NCBI GenBank assembly: GCA_004297315.1
Contig: SCTU01000224.1
Coordinates: 1 to 7,227, forward strand
Length of the DNA stretch: 7,227 bases
DNA from: Dehalococcoidia bacterium
GTDB lineage: Bacteria; Chloroflexota; Dehalococcoidia; UBA2979
Reading direction: 5' to 3'
The position numbers and the translations under genes are program-made. Of the stretch, positions 1 to 6,016 are shown one piece after another; the stretch's first letter is position 1, and each line of letters starts with the position of its first letter. The notes beneath the pieces are model-generated. The model worked only from the letters and a program-made list of their open reading frames with translations, made no database searches and was not told where the DNA came from.

Positions 1-848
1 ACGCGACGCTCTTCGCGCGCCTGCAGGATCGCCTCTTCGTCGACGGGGCGACGGTATTCGATGCCGGCGCGGTGGAAGCGGAAGCCGAGGTCGGCGCAGG
101 TCTTCAGCGCGGGCTTGATGTCCGGGCGCACCGTGATCCGCGCACGGGTGGCACCCTGCGAGGCGTGCCGGTACGCCGCGGCCGCGAGCACGAGCCGGCC
201 GTAACCGTTCCCCCACGCATCCGGGGCGACGCAGGCCGCGAGGATCTCGCCCTCGGAGCCCTCGACTGCGCCGTTCATCGCGAAGGCGACGACCTTGCCG
301 CCCTGCTCGAGCGCGCCGGCCCACGTGACCTCTTCGACCATTGCCTCGAAGGTACGTTCGCCGTCGTTCAGATCTCCGTAGGCGTCCGACCAGATCTCGG
401 CGAATGCGTCGAGGTCGTCGTCCGTGGCGCGGCGCATCCGCACGCTGTCCGGGAACTCCGGGACCTTCGCGGGGTCCAGGTCGGGGTGGAGCATCTCCAT
501 CCACTCGGCGAACTTGAAGAAGTCCGCGGCGTTCAGCATCGGGTCGAACCAGTCGCGGTTCTGCACGCCGACGAGGTCGAGGCGGATGTGGTCGGCCTCA
601 TCCGGATCGATCTTCTTGCGGATCTCCGTCCACATCTTGGGGAAGAGCACGCGCATCGATTCGATGTCGTTATAGGCCCAGTGGAGGTGGTACTGGCCGC
701 GCTGGTGCACGAGCAGCATCTCGCCGCGCTCGTTCGTCAGGTGCACCGCGCCGGGCGTCTGCAGCAGGCGCTCGCGTTCGCGCGGCCGCAATAGTGCGTT
801 GCGCAACTGGAACGGCTGGGCTTCGGCGATTCGCTGCCGTTCGTTCAT
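1..848 (-). CDS. GNAT-family N-acetyltransferase, probably tandem-domain (3' end beyond window)
   Basis: Open frame from an ATG at 848-846 to the left edge without a stop; 282 codons are visible. Residues about 136-267 look like a GNAT acyl-CoA transferase domain: the opening VRMRRATDDDLDAF, a central strand EILAACVAP, the acetyl-CoA loop WGNGYG (212-217), and a final LGFRFHRAGIEYRRP. Residues 1-130 resemble a degenerate GNAT fold (MLLVHQRGQYHLHW, then a helix and ADFFKFAEWMEM), which suggests a tandem architecture; this is inference. In the loop, the usual Gln/Arg at the first position is Trp. In the DNxPALxxYxxLGF segment the Asn is Ile244 and the Tyr is Cys251, so activity may be altered. 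The start is supported by GGAG at 860-857, eight bases upstream, and by an ATGA overlap with the dapF stop. Substrate is unknown. Confidence 0.8.
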   Translation of the reverse strand, partial: MNERQRIAEAQPFQLRNALLRPRERERLLQTPGAVHLTNERGEMLLVHQRGQYHLHWAYNDIESMRVLFPKMWTEIRKKIDPDEADHIRLDLVGVQNRDWFDPMLNAADFFKFAEWMEMLHPDLDPAKVPEFPDSVRMRRATDDDLDAFAEIWSDAYGDLNDGERTFEAMVEEVTWAGALEQGGKVVAFAMNGAVEGSEGEILAACVAPDAWGNGYGRLVLAAAAYRHASQGATRARITVRPDIKPALKTCADLGFRFHRAGIEYRRPVDEEAILQAREERR

Positions 849-1732
849 TGAGGCCACTCCGACTCGAATACGAACGCGGCCGGCCCGGTGAGGATCACCG
901 GGCCTTTGCCGCCCCACTGGATGCGCAGCGTGCCGCCCGGAAGGCTCACCTGCACGTCGTCGTCCGCCTGCCCGCGCGTGCGCGCGGCGACCATCACGGC
1001 GCAGGCGCCGGAGCCACATGCCTGCGTCTCGCCCACGCCGCGCTCCCACACGCGCATCTCGATGTGGGAGCGGTCGAGGACGCGCACCACCTCGTAGTTC
1101 GTGCGGTGCTTGAAGGCGGGATGGTGCTCCATCTGCGGACCGATCCGCTCCAGCGGGTAGTCCTTCGGGGAGCCGTCGATGAATTGCACCGCGTGCGGGT
1201 TCCCCATCGAGACGAGCGCGACCCGCTGCGTGCTGGTGCCGGCCGCGTCCTTGGTGGTGACCTCGAAGTCGAGCACAGGGGCGGGGCGGTCGATCATCAC
1301 GCCCGACGCCCGCGGGTCGAGATCGGGGACCGCCGCCTCTACGCGCACGTGGGTGACGAGTCCATCCGGGCCTCGGGTGGCGACCGTGGGGATCAGCCCG
1401 GGGCCGGTCTCGACGAGGACGCGGCCGTCCGGCGCGGCCACAAGGACGCGATCGAGGCAGAACTTGGTGAAGCAACGGATGCCGTTCACGCACATCTCGC
1501 CGTCGGAACCGTCGGCGTTGAAGATGCGCATCTTCCGGTCGGCGGCCTTCGAGGGTTGGACAAGAATCAGGCCGTCTGCGCCCACGCCCTGGTGGCGGTC
1601 GCAGATCTCGATGGCGAAGGCGCCCCACGCCTCGTCCGAGATGTCGAGGCGATCCGTCTCGGCGACGACAAAGTCGTTGCCCGCGCCGTGCATCTTCCAG
1701 AACGGGAACGGCCGCCCCGTGGGGTTCGGCAT
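845..1732 (-). CDS. dapF: Diaminopimelate epimerase
   Basis: Cytoplasmic, cofactor-independent racemase that converts LL- to meso-2,6-diaminopimelate, the last-but-one step of lysine synthesis and a source of the peptidoglycan cross-linking residue. Family marks (numbered from the ATG at 1732) are KMHGAGNDF near residue 13, HQGVGADGL near 47, NADGSDGEMC ending at catalytic Cys81, NPHAV near 178, and WERGVGETQACGSGACA with the second catalytic Cys at 239. This start gives 295 residues. I chose it because GGAGG at 1744-1740 lies seven bases upstream and the family normally begins only a few residues before the KMHG motif. An earlier in-frame ATG at 1765 gives 306 residues and an ATGA overlap with miaA but has no Shine-Dalgarno. 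An oddity is that the first active-site motif reads CVNG rather than CGNG. Confidence 0.95.
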   Translation of the reverse strand: MPNPTGRPFPFWKMHGAGNDFVVAETDRLDISDEAWGAFAIEICDRHQGVGADGLILVQPSKAADRKMRIFNADGSDGEMCVNGIRCFTKFCLDRVLVAAPDGRVLVETGPGLIPTVATRGPDGLVTHVRVEAAVPDLDPRASGVMIDRPAPVLDFEVTTKDAAGTSTQRVALVSMGNPHAVQFIDGSPKDYPLERIGPQMEHHPAFKHRTNYEVVRVLDRSHIEMRVWERGVGETQACGSGACAVMVAARTRGQADDDVQVSLPGGTLRIQWGGKGPVILTGPAAFVFESEWPQ

Positions 1733-1738
1733 CCTCGG

Positions 1739-1744
1739 CCCTCC
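1739..1744 (-). promoter_or_regulatory. Shine-Dalgarno that decides the dapF start
   Basis: Read on the minus strand this is GGAGGG; its GGAGG core ends seven bases before the ATG at 1732. The competing in-frame ATG at 1765 has no purine-rich element in the 25 bases before it. The placement favours 1732 as the main dapF start, inside what would otherwise be the coding sequence of a longer form. Confidence 0.6.
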
Positions 1745-1761
1745 GGTGGGGGTGTGGGCAA

Positions 1762-2691
1762 TCATGGTACGGGGGCGCGTGCTGCCCGCTCAACCGCGGC
1801 GACCGTAGCCTCGATATCGTCCCCGGGCACCCACTCGATGCGCGGGTCGTCCAGACGGAACCACGCCGCCTGCATCCGGATCAGCCGGTGGGTGGCAATC
1901 TGTGTCTGCCGGACCGCCTCCGCCTCCGAAAGCCGTCCGTCGATCACGCCGAGCGCCTCCCGGTAGCCGATCGAGGAGAGCGCGGGGAAGCCGCGGCCGT
2001 ACCGCTCGGCGAGCGAGCGCGCCTCCTCCACGAGTCCGGTCTCGAACATCGCATGTACTCGTGCGTCGGCACGCGCATGGAGCACCGCACGGTTCCAGTG
2101 CAGGCCGATGGCCCGCCACGTGAACCCGAGGTCGCGTGACTCGCGTGGCGGCACCGGCGCGCCGGTGACCGTCACCACCTCCAGCGCGCGCACCACGCGG
2201 CGGACGTTTCGTGCGTCGATGCGCGCTGCGGACGCCGGGTCGAGCGCCGCGAGCCGGGCGTGCAGCGCCTTGGCGCCCCGCTCGGCCGCGTACGCCTCGA
2301 ACTCCGCGCGCAGGGCGGGGTCTGGCTCGACCGCCGGTATCGACTGCCCGTCGAGGAGCGCCCACACGTACTGGCCGGTGCCGCCGACCAGCAATGGGAG
2401 TCTGCCGCGCGCCCAGATGCCGTCGAGCGCGGCGTGCGCGTCCGCAAGCCAGTCAACGACGGCGTACGGCTGATCCGGTGCGACGATGCCGACGAGGTGG
2501 TGGGGCACGGCGGCGAGTTCCGCCTCGGTGGGGGCTGCGGTGCCGACGCGCATCTCGCGCCGCACCTGCCTCGAGTCCGCCGACACGATCTCGACGCCAC
2601 AGGCGAGGCGTCGCGCGGCCTCGATCGCCACCGCCGTCTTGCCGGCGGCGGTGGGCCCCACGATGGCGACCACATGGTGCGGGTGGGGCAT
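1762..2691 (-). CDS. miaA: tRNA dimethylallyltransferase
   Basis: Transfers a dimethylallyl group from dimethylallyl diphosphate to N6 of A37 next to the anticodon of tRNAs that read codons starting with U, stabilising codon pairing. The 309 residues match the usual length. A P-loop GPTAAGKT sits at 12-19. SADSRQV at 37-43 holds the catalytic Asp39. PHHLVGIV is at 63-70 and GGTGQY at 103-108 holds the catalytic Thr105. RNVRRVVRALEV follows at 161-172, and the C-terminal segment has IGYREAL (241-247) and THRLIRMQAAWFR (267-279). The last is the THR-type variant I associate with Chloroflexota rather than the common TRRYAKRQ form. Two usual residues differ: the Tyr after SADSRQV is Arg44, and GTAKPT reads GTAAPT. 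It follows tpiA by six bases, and no clear Shine-Dalgarno is visible, so coupling to tpiA translation is likely. Confidence 0.96.
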   Translation of the reverse strand: MPHPHHVVAIVGPTAAGKTAVAIEAARRLACGVEIVSADSRQVRREMRVGTAAPTEAELAAVPHHLVGIVAPDQPYAVVDWLADAHAALDGIWARGRLPLLVGGTGQYVWALLDGQSIPAVEPDPALRAEFEAYAAERGAKALHARLAALDPASAARIDARNVRRVVRALEVVTVTGAPVPPRESRDLGFTWRAIGLHWNRAVLHARADARVHAMFETGLVEEARSLAERYGRGFPALSSIGYREALGVIDGRLSEAEAVRQTQIATHRLIRMQAAWFRLDDPRIEWVPGDDIEATVAAVERAARAPVP

Positions 2692-2697
2692 AAGGCG

Positions 2698-3453
2698 CTA
2701 CGCGGCGGCGACCGCGCGGCAGATCGCGGCGAAGGCCGCGGCATCGAGCGATGCCCCACCCACGAGCGCGCCGTCGATGTCCGGCTGCTTCGCGTAGCCC
2801 TCGATGTTGGCGGCGTTCACCGACCCGCCGTACTGGATGCGACAGCCATCTGCGGCCGGGGCGCCGAAGCGCTCGGCGAGCATGGAGCGGACGAGCGCAC
2901 AGCGCGCCTGGGCGTCCTCTGGTGAGGCAGCGAGGCCGGTGCCGATCGCCCAGACCGGCTCGTAGGCGATCACGACCTCCGGGGGCAGGCCGTGGAATCC
3001 ACGGAAGCCATCGTCCAGTTGCCTCCGCAGCACGTCCGCCGTGCGGTCGGACTCCTCGCGACGTTCCCCCACCGCGAGGACCGGCCGCAGTCCGGCTGCG
3101 ACCACGGCGCGCAGCTTGGCGTTCGTCTCCTCCGCCGTCTCGCCAAAGACGTGTCGGCGTTCCGAGTGGCCCACGATCACCCAGGAGGCGACCCCGGCCA
3201 GCATCGGCGCGCTGATCGCGCCCGTGAACGCGCCCTTCGGCTCCCAGTGCACATCCTGCGCGCCCACTTCGATGTTTGAGCCGGCGAGGGCGTCGGCGAC
3301 GTCGCCAAGCCACGGGCTGGGGGGAAACACGACGACCTGCGCACCCGGGAGGCCGCCTAATTCGGCGCGGAGCGCCGCCACGAGCACGCGCGCCTCGGTC
3401 CGGGTCGTGTGCATCTTCCAGTTCCCGCCGACGACCGGCAGGCGGCGGGCCAT
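2698..3453 (-). CDS. tpiA: Triosephosphate isomerase
   Basis: Interconverts dihydroxyacetone phosphate and glyceraldehyde 3-phosphate in glycolysis and gluconeogenesis. At 251 residues it is a full-length TIM barrel. All catalytic residues are visible: Asn11 and Lys13 in GGNWKMH, the electrophile His96 in VGHSERR, and the base Glu165 in AYEPVWAIGTG. The phosphate-binding YGGSVN (208-213) and GGASL (232-236) loops are also present. The normally near-invariant Cys of the C[VI]GE motif is Ala127 (LAVGE). The ATG lies only two bases after the apgM stop and the TAG stop is six bases before miaA; there is no good Shine-Dalgarno, which fits translational coupling within the run. Confidence 0.97.
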   Translation of the reverse strand: MARRLPVVGGNWKMHTTRTEARVLVAALRAELGGLPGAQVVVFPPSPWLGDVADALAGSNIEVGAQDVHWEPKGAFTGAISAPMLAGVASWVIVGHSERRHVFGETAEETNAKLRAVVAAGLRPVLAVGERREESDRTADVLRRQLDDGFRGFHGLPPEVVIAYEPVWAIGTGLAASPEDAQARCALVRSMLAERFGAPAADGCRIQYGGSVNAANIEGYAKQPDIDGALVGGASLDAAAFAAICRAVAAA

Positions 3454-3455
3454 CG

Positions 3456-4655
3456 CTATGCGCCGAACTTCGCGAGGCGCCCGGCGTGCCCGAAGGCGAT
3501 CGGCAGCACTTCCTTCGCCGGGAACGTCCCCAGTTCGCCCTCGCGCGCGGAGACCTCGTTGAAGTGGTGCAGGTGGTCGCGGCGGACGTTCTGCCCCCAG
3601 ATCACGATAGGCACGGGGTGGAACGAGTGCGCAGCCATCATCGCTGGCGTCGAGTGGTCGCCCGTGACCACGAGGACGTCCGGCCCGAGTGCCTGAATCT
3701 GCGGCACGGCCTTGTCGAACGCCTCAATGGCGTCGCACTTGCGATGGAAGTCGCCGTCTTCGCCGGCCGAGTCGGTGTACTTGTAGTGCAGGAAGAAGAA
3801 GTCGTACTCGTCCCAGTGCGCGCGGATCGCGGCGATCTGCTCGCCGATATCATGGCCGCCGTCGAGGGCGTCCATCCCGACGAGTCGCGCGACACCGCGA
3901 TACATCGGGTAGACCGTGACGGCGGCGGCACGCAGTTTCCACAGTTCAGGGAACGGCGGCACGTTCGGGCGGCCCGACCAGCCGCGCAGCAGCACGCCGT
4001 TCGCGCGCTCCGCCTCTGCGAGCATGGCGGTGGCTTGCGTCACCCATTCTCGGACGAGTCCCGCGGTGTGTTCGCCCTCCGGAGTGATCGCCGCGCTCAC
4101 AATTGGTGAGACGCCCTCGCGCTGCGGGTCGGTCTCGGTGATCTGGTCGGAGAGCCCCGGCCCGCGCAGGACGAGGACGAAGCGCTGGTCCTGCACGACC
4201 TGCACGAAGGTCTCGACGCCGGGCAGCGTGATCGTCTGCAGCCGCTCGCAGATCGCCCGCGTCTCCTCGGTCGGGAGCCGGCCGGCGCGCCGGTCGGTGA
4301 TCCGGCCCTCGACGTCCAGGGTGCAGAGGTTTCCGCGGGCAGTGATGTCCTGCGGCCCGATCTCGAAGCCGATGCCCGTCGATTCGAGCGCGCCCCGTCC
4401 GATTTCGAAGGCCAGCGGGTCGTAGCCGAAGAGCGCCATGTGGCCGGGGCCGGACCCCGGCGTGATCCCGTATCCCACGGGGAGCGTGCGGCCGATACAA
4501 CCGTCGCTGACCAACCGGTCGAGGTGGGTCGTCCGCGCCTCTTCGAGTTCCGTGCGGCCGCGCGGCCCGGGCATCCCGCCCAGGCCGTCCAGGACGCAGA
4601 GGATCACCTTTGAATCGGCCGGCTGGGAGAGTCGTCGGATCAGGTCGAGTTCCAT
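3456..4655 (-). CDS. apgM: 2,3-bisphosphoglycerate-independent phosphoglycerate mutase, archaeal (ApgM) type
   Basis: Interconverts 3- and 2-phosphoglycerate through a phosphoserine intermediate without 2,3-bisphosphoglycerate. It belongs to the alkaline phosphatase superfamily and needs divalent metal. At 399 residues it matches the short ApgM form rather than the roughly 510-residue GpmI. Visible marks are VLDGLGG (metal ligand Asp23), TPGSGPGHMALFGYDP with nucleophile Ser68, KYTDSAGEDGDF at 292-303 (Asp295), VVTGDHSTP with Asp333 and His334, and AHSFHPVP near 342-349. Archaeal relatives have His at the position of Glu299, where a metal ligand is expected. ApgM relatives include a proposed homoserine kinase-like group, but the pgk and tpiA neighbours favour the mutase. 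The start is 39 bases after pgk; the only GGAGG (4680-4676) is 20 bases upstream, too far for a normal ribosome site. Confidence 0.92.
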   Translation of the reverse strand: MELDLIRRLSQPADSKVILCVLDGLGGMPGPRGRTELEEARTTHLDRLVSDGCIGRTLPVGYGITPGSGPGHMALFGYDPLAFEIGRGALESTGIGFEIGPQDITARGNLCTLDVEGRITDRRAGRLPTEETRAICERLQTITLPGVETFVQVVQDQRFVLVLRGPGLSDQITETDPQREGVSPIVSAAITPEGEHTAGLVREWVTQATAMLAEAERANGVLLRGWSGRPNVPPFPELWKLRAAAVTVYPMYRGVARLVGMDALDGGHDIGEQIAAIRAHWDEYDFFFLHYKYTDSAGEDGDFHRKCDAIEAFDKAVPQIQALGPDVLVVTGDHSTPAMMAAHSFHPVPIVIWGQNVRRDHLHHFNEVSAREGELGTFPAKEVLPIAFGHAGRLAKFGA

Positions 4656-4694
4656 GGTCGGATCGTAGCCGCGTGCCTCCCTGACCGCCCGTGC

Positions 4695-5882
4695 CTACTC
4701 GACGCAGTCGCGCAGGACGGCGACGCCCGGCAATGTCCGGCCTTCGAGCATCTCAAGCGATGCCCCGCCTCCGGTCGAGACGTGGGAGATACGGTCGCTC
4801 ACCCCGGCGCGCGCCACGGCGGCGGCCGTCTCGCCGCCGCCGACCACGGTCGTCGCCCCCACGAGGTCGGCGAGGATGCGCGCCACGTCGATCGAGCCCT
4901 TGTCGAACGGCGGACGCTCGAAGAAGCCGATCGGGCCGTTCCAGACGACGGTCTTCATCGGGGCCAGCGCCTCGCGGATGTCGTCCAGGGTCTGGCGGCC
5001 GAGGTCCAGGATGCGCCATCCCGGCGGGACACGGTTCACGGAGACGGTGTTGATCCGCTCGCCGGCCGCGTTCGCGATCACGACGTCGGTCGGCATGAGC
5101 AGGCGGAGGTCGTCCCTGCGCGCGGCCTGCCGCATGATTTCGAGCGCGTCCTCGATCCGCTCGTCCTCGACCAGCGACGCACCGACGTCGATGCCCTGGG
5201 CCTTGAGGAAGGTGTTCGCGATCCCGCCGCCGATGCAGATCAGGTCGGCTTGCGCGCTCAGGTGCCGCAGGATGGCGAGTTTCTCCGAGACCTTCGCCCC
5301 GCCGAGGATGATCGCGAAGGGCCGCTCGGGGTTCTCGGCGACGCGGCCGAGGTAGTCCAGCTCACGTTCCATGAGCAGGCCGGCGACCGCCGGCAGATAC
5401 CCCGCGATCCCCACCACGGAGGCATGCGCACGGTGCGCCGTGCCGAAGGCGTCCGAAACGAAGATGTCCGCCAGCGAGGCCAGTTTCCGGGAGAACTCCC
5501 GATCGTTCGCCTCCTCCTCGGCGTAGAAACGGACGTTCTCCAGGAGCAGCACGTCGCCCGGCTGCATCGCTGCAACCGCGTGTTCGACCTCTGGGCCGAT
5601 GCAGTCCCGCACGGACTTCACCGTCTTCCCGAGTAACGTCGAGAGGTGCCGGGCGACCGGCTCGTTCCGCAACTCCTCCACCACTCGCCCGCCGGGGCGG
5701 CCGCGGTGCGAGCAGACGATGACCTTTGCCCCGCGTTCCTGCAGGTCCCGGATGGTGGGAAGGGACTCCCTGAGGCGGAAGTCGTCCAAGATCGCGCCGT
5801 CGTCGAACTGCACGTTGTAGTCGACGCGCAGGAAGACGCGCTGGCCGGTGACCTCAATGTCGCGGATGGTCTGCTTCTGCAC
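4695..5882 (-). CDS. pgk: Phosphoglycerate kinase
   Basis: Transfers phosphate between 1,3-bisphosphoglycerate and ADP, the first ATP-forming step of lower glycolysis and reversible for gluconeogenesis or carbon fixation. The GTG at 5882 gives 395 residues, the normal length, beginning VQKQTIRDIEV. GAGG at 5892-5889 is six bases upstream. A longer frame back to a TTG at 5984 adds 34 residues with no kinase resemblance and is rejected. Motifs are RVDYNV (19-24, substrate Asp21 and Asn23), SHRGRPGG (58-65), LLLENVRF (112-119, Arg118), DAFGTAHRAHAS (144-155), LGGAKVSEKL (193-202, Lys197), IGGGIANTFLKAQG (217-230), WNGPIGFFE (314-322), VGGGETAAAV (347-356) and STGGGASLE (369-377). Small departures from the commonest forms are NVQ for NVP and SHRGRP for SHLGRP. 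It is the first gene of the five-gene run, and no gapdh gene precedes it. Confidence 0.97.
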   Translation of the reverse strand: MQKQTIRDIEVTGQRVFLRVDYNVQFDDGAILDDFRLRESLPTIRDLQERGAKVIVCSHRGRPGGRVVEELRNEPVARHLSTLLGKTVKSVRDCIGPEVEHAVAAMQPGDVLLLENVRFYAEEEANDREFSRKLASLADIFVSDAFGTAHRAHASVVGIAGYLPAVAGLLMERELDYLGRVAENPERPFAIILGGAKVSEKLAILRHLSAQADLICIGGGIANTFLKAQGIDVGASLVEDERIEDALEIMRQAARRDDLRLLMPTDVVIANAAGERINTVSVNRVPPGWRILDLGRQTLDDIREALAPMKTVVWNGPIGFFERPPFDKGSIDVARILADLVGATTVVGGGETAAAVARAGVSDRISHVSTGGGASLEMLEGRTLPGVAVLRDCVE

Positions 5883-6005
5883 GCGGTACCTCGGGTAGTG
5901 CGGGGGAGCGCACGGACTGCCGGATGATACGGACGCCCGGATTCGAGCGGCAACGCGCAGCCATGCCCCTGCCCCCGATATCAAACATTATGTAACGCTC
6001 AGACG
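5883..6005 (-). other. Intergenic leader between the polyprenyl synthase gene and pgk
   Basis: This 123-base gap is the only sizeable non-coding stretch. Its upstream end (about 5980-6000) is conspicuously AT-rich for the window and may hold a promoter. The rest is GC-rich. It includes a small hairpin (five base pairs, 5898-5902 with 5909-5913, loop of six) just before the pgk ribosome site. I see no U-tract terminator and no recognisable riboswitch. Confidence 0.5.
5889..5892 (-). promoter_or_regulatory. Ribosome-binding site supporting the pgk GTG start
   Basis: GAGG on the minus strand with a six-base spacer to the GTG at 5882. Together with the phosphoglycerate kinase-like sequence starting exactly at that codon, it sets the start there rather than at the upstream TTG. 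Confidence 0.5.
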
Positions 6006-6016
6006 CTATGTGACTC
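5987..6016 (-). promoter_or_regulatory. Possible sigma-70-type promoter for the pgk run
   Basis: CATAAT at 5992-5987 matches five of six bases of TATAAT and sits in a local AT-rich island. The best hexamer at a plausible spacing, GAGTCA at 6016-6011 (18 bases), matches TTGACA poorly (three of six). A start near 5980 would give a leader of about 100 bases. The upstream half overlaps the end of the polyprenyl synthase gene. Weak, based only on composition and one hexamer. Confidence 0.25.
5989..6014. repeat. Short direct repeat TATGTRAC
   Basis: TATGTAAC at 5989-5996 and TATGTGAC at 6007-6014 (plus-strand reading) differ at one base and start 18 bases apart, close to two helical turns. The second copy covers the stop codon of the polyprenyl synthase gene. 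The pair overlaps the candidate promoter. It could be a regulator site or chance. Confidence 0.3.

Noticed and set aside
794..1966. A 390-codon plus-strand open frame across dapF and the end of miaA
   Set aside because: It lies antisense to two well-supported genes, its translation is low-complexity Arg/Ala/His-rich with no family resemblance, and GC-rich third positions on the minus strand routinely create such frames.
2260..2925. Plus-strand open frame across miaA and tpiA
   Set aside because: Spans the junction of two clear minus-strand genes and shows no family resemblance.
4656..4694. Possible terminator or promoter between pgk and apgM
   Set aside because: No stem with a T-run and no convincing promoter hexamers in the 39 bases; GGAGG at 4676-4680 is too far from the apgM ATG to be its normal ribosome site.
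4782..5636. A 284-codon plus-strand open frame inside pgk
   Set aside because: Fully antisense to conserved kinase motifs, no ribosome site or domain resemblance; a composition shadow.
5898..5913. Hairpin GTGCG / CGCAC as a terminator or riboswitch element
   Set aside because: Only five base pairs and no T-run; in this base composition such short stems are expected by chance. Kept only as a note in the leader entry.
5883..5984. Extension of pgk back to a TTG at 5984
   Set aside because: The extra 34 residues do not resemble phosphoglycerate kinase; the GTG at 5882 has a ribosome site and gives the normal length.
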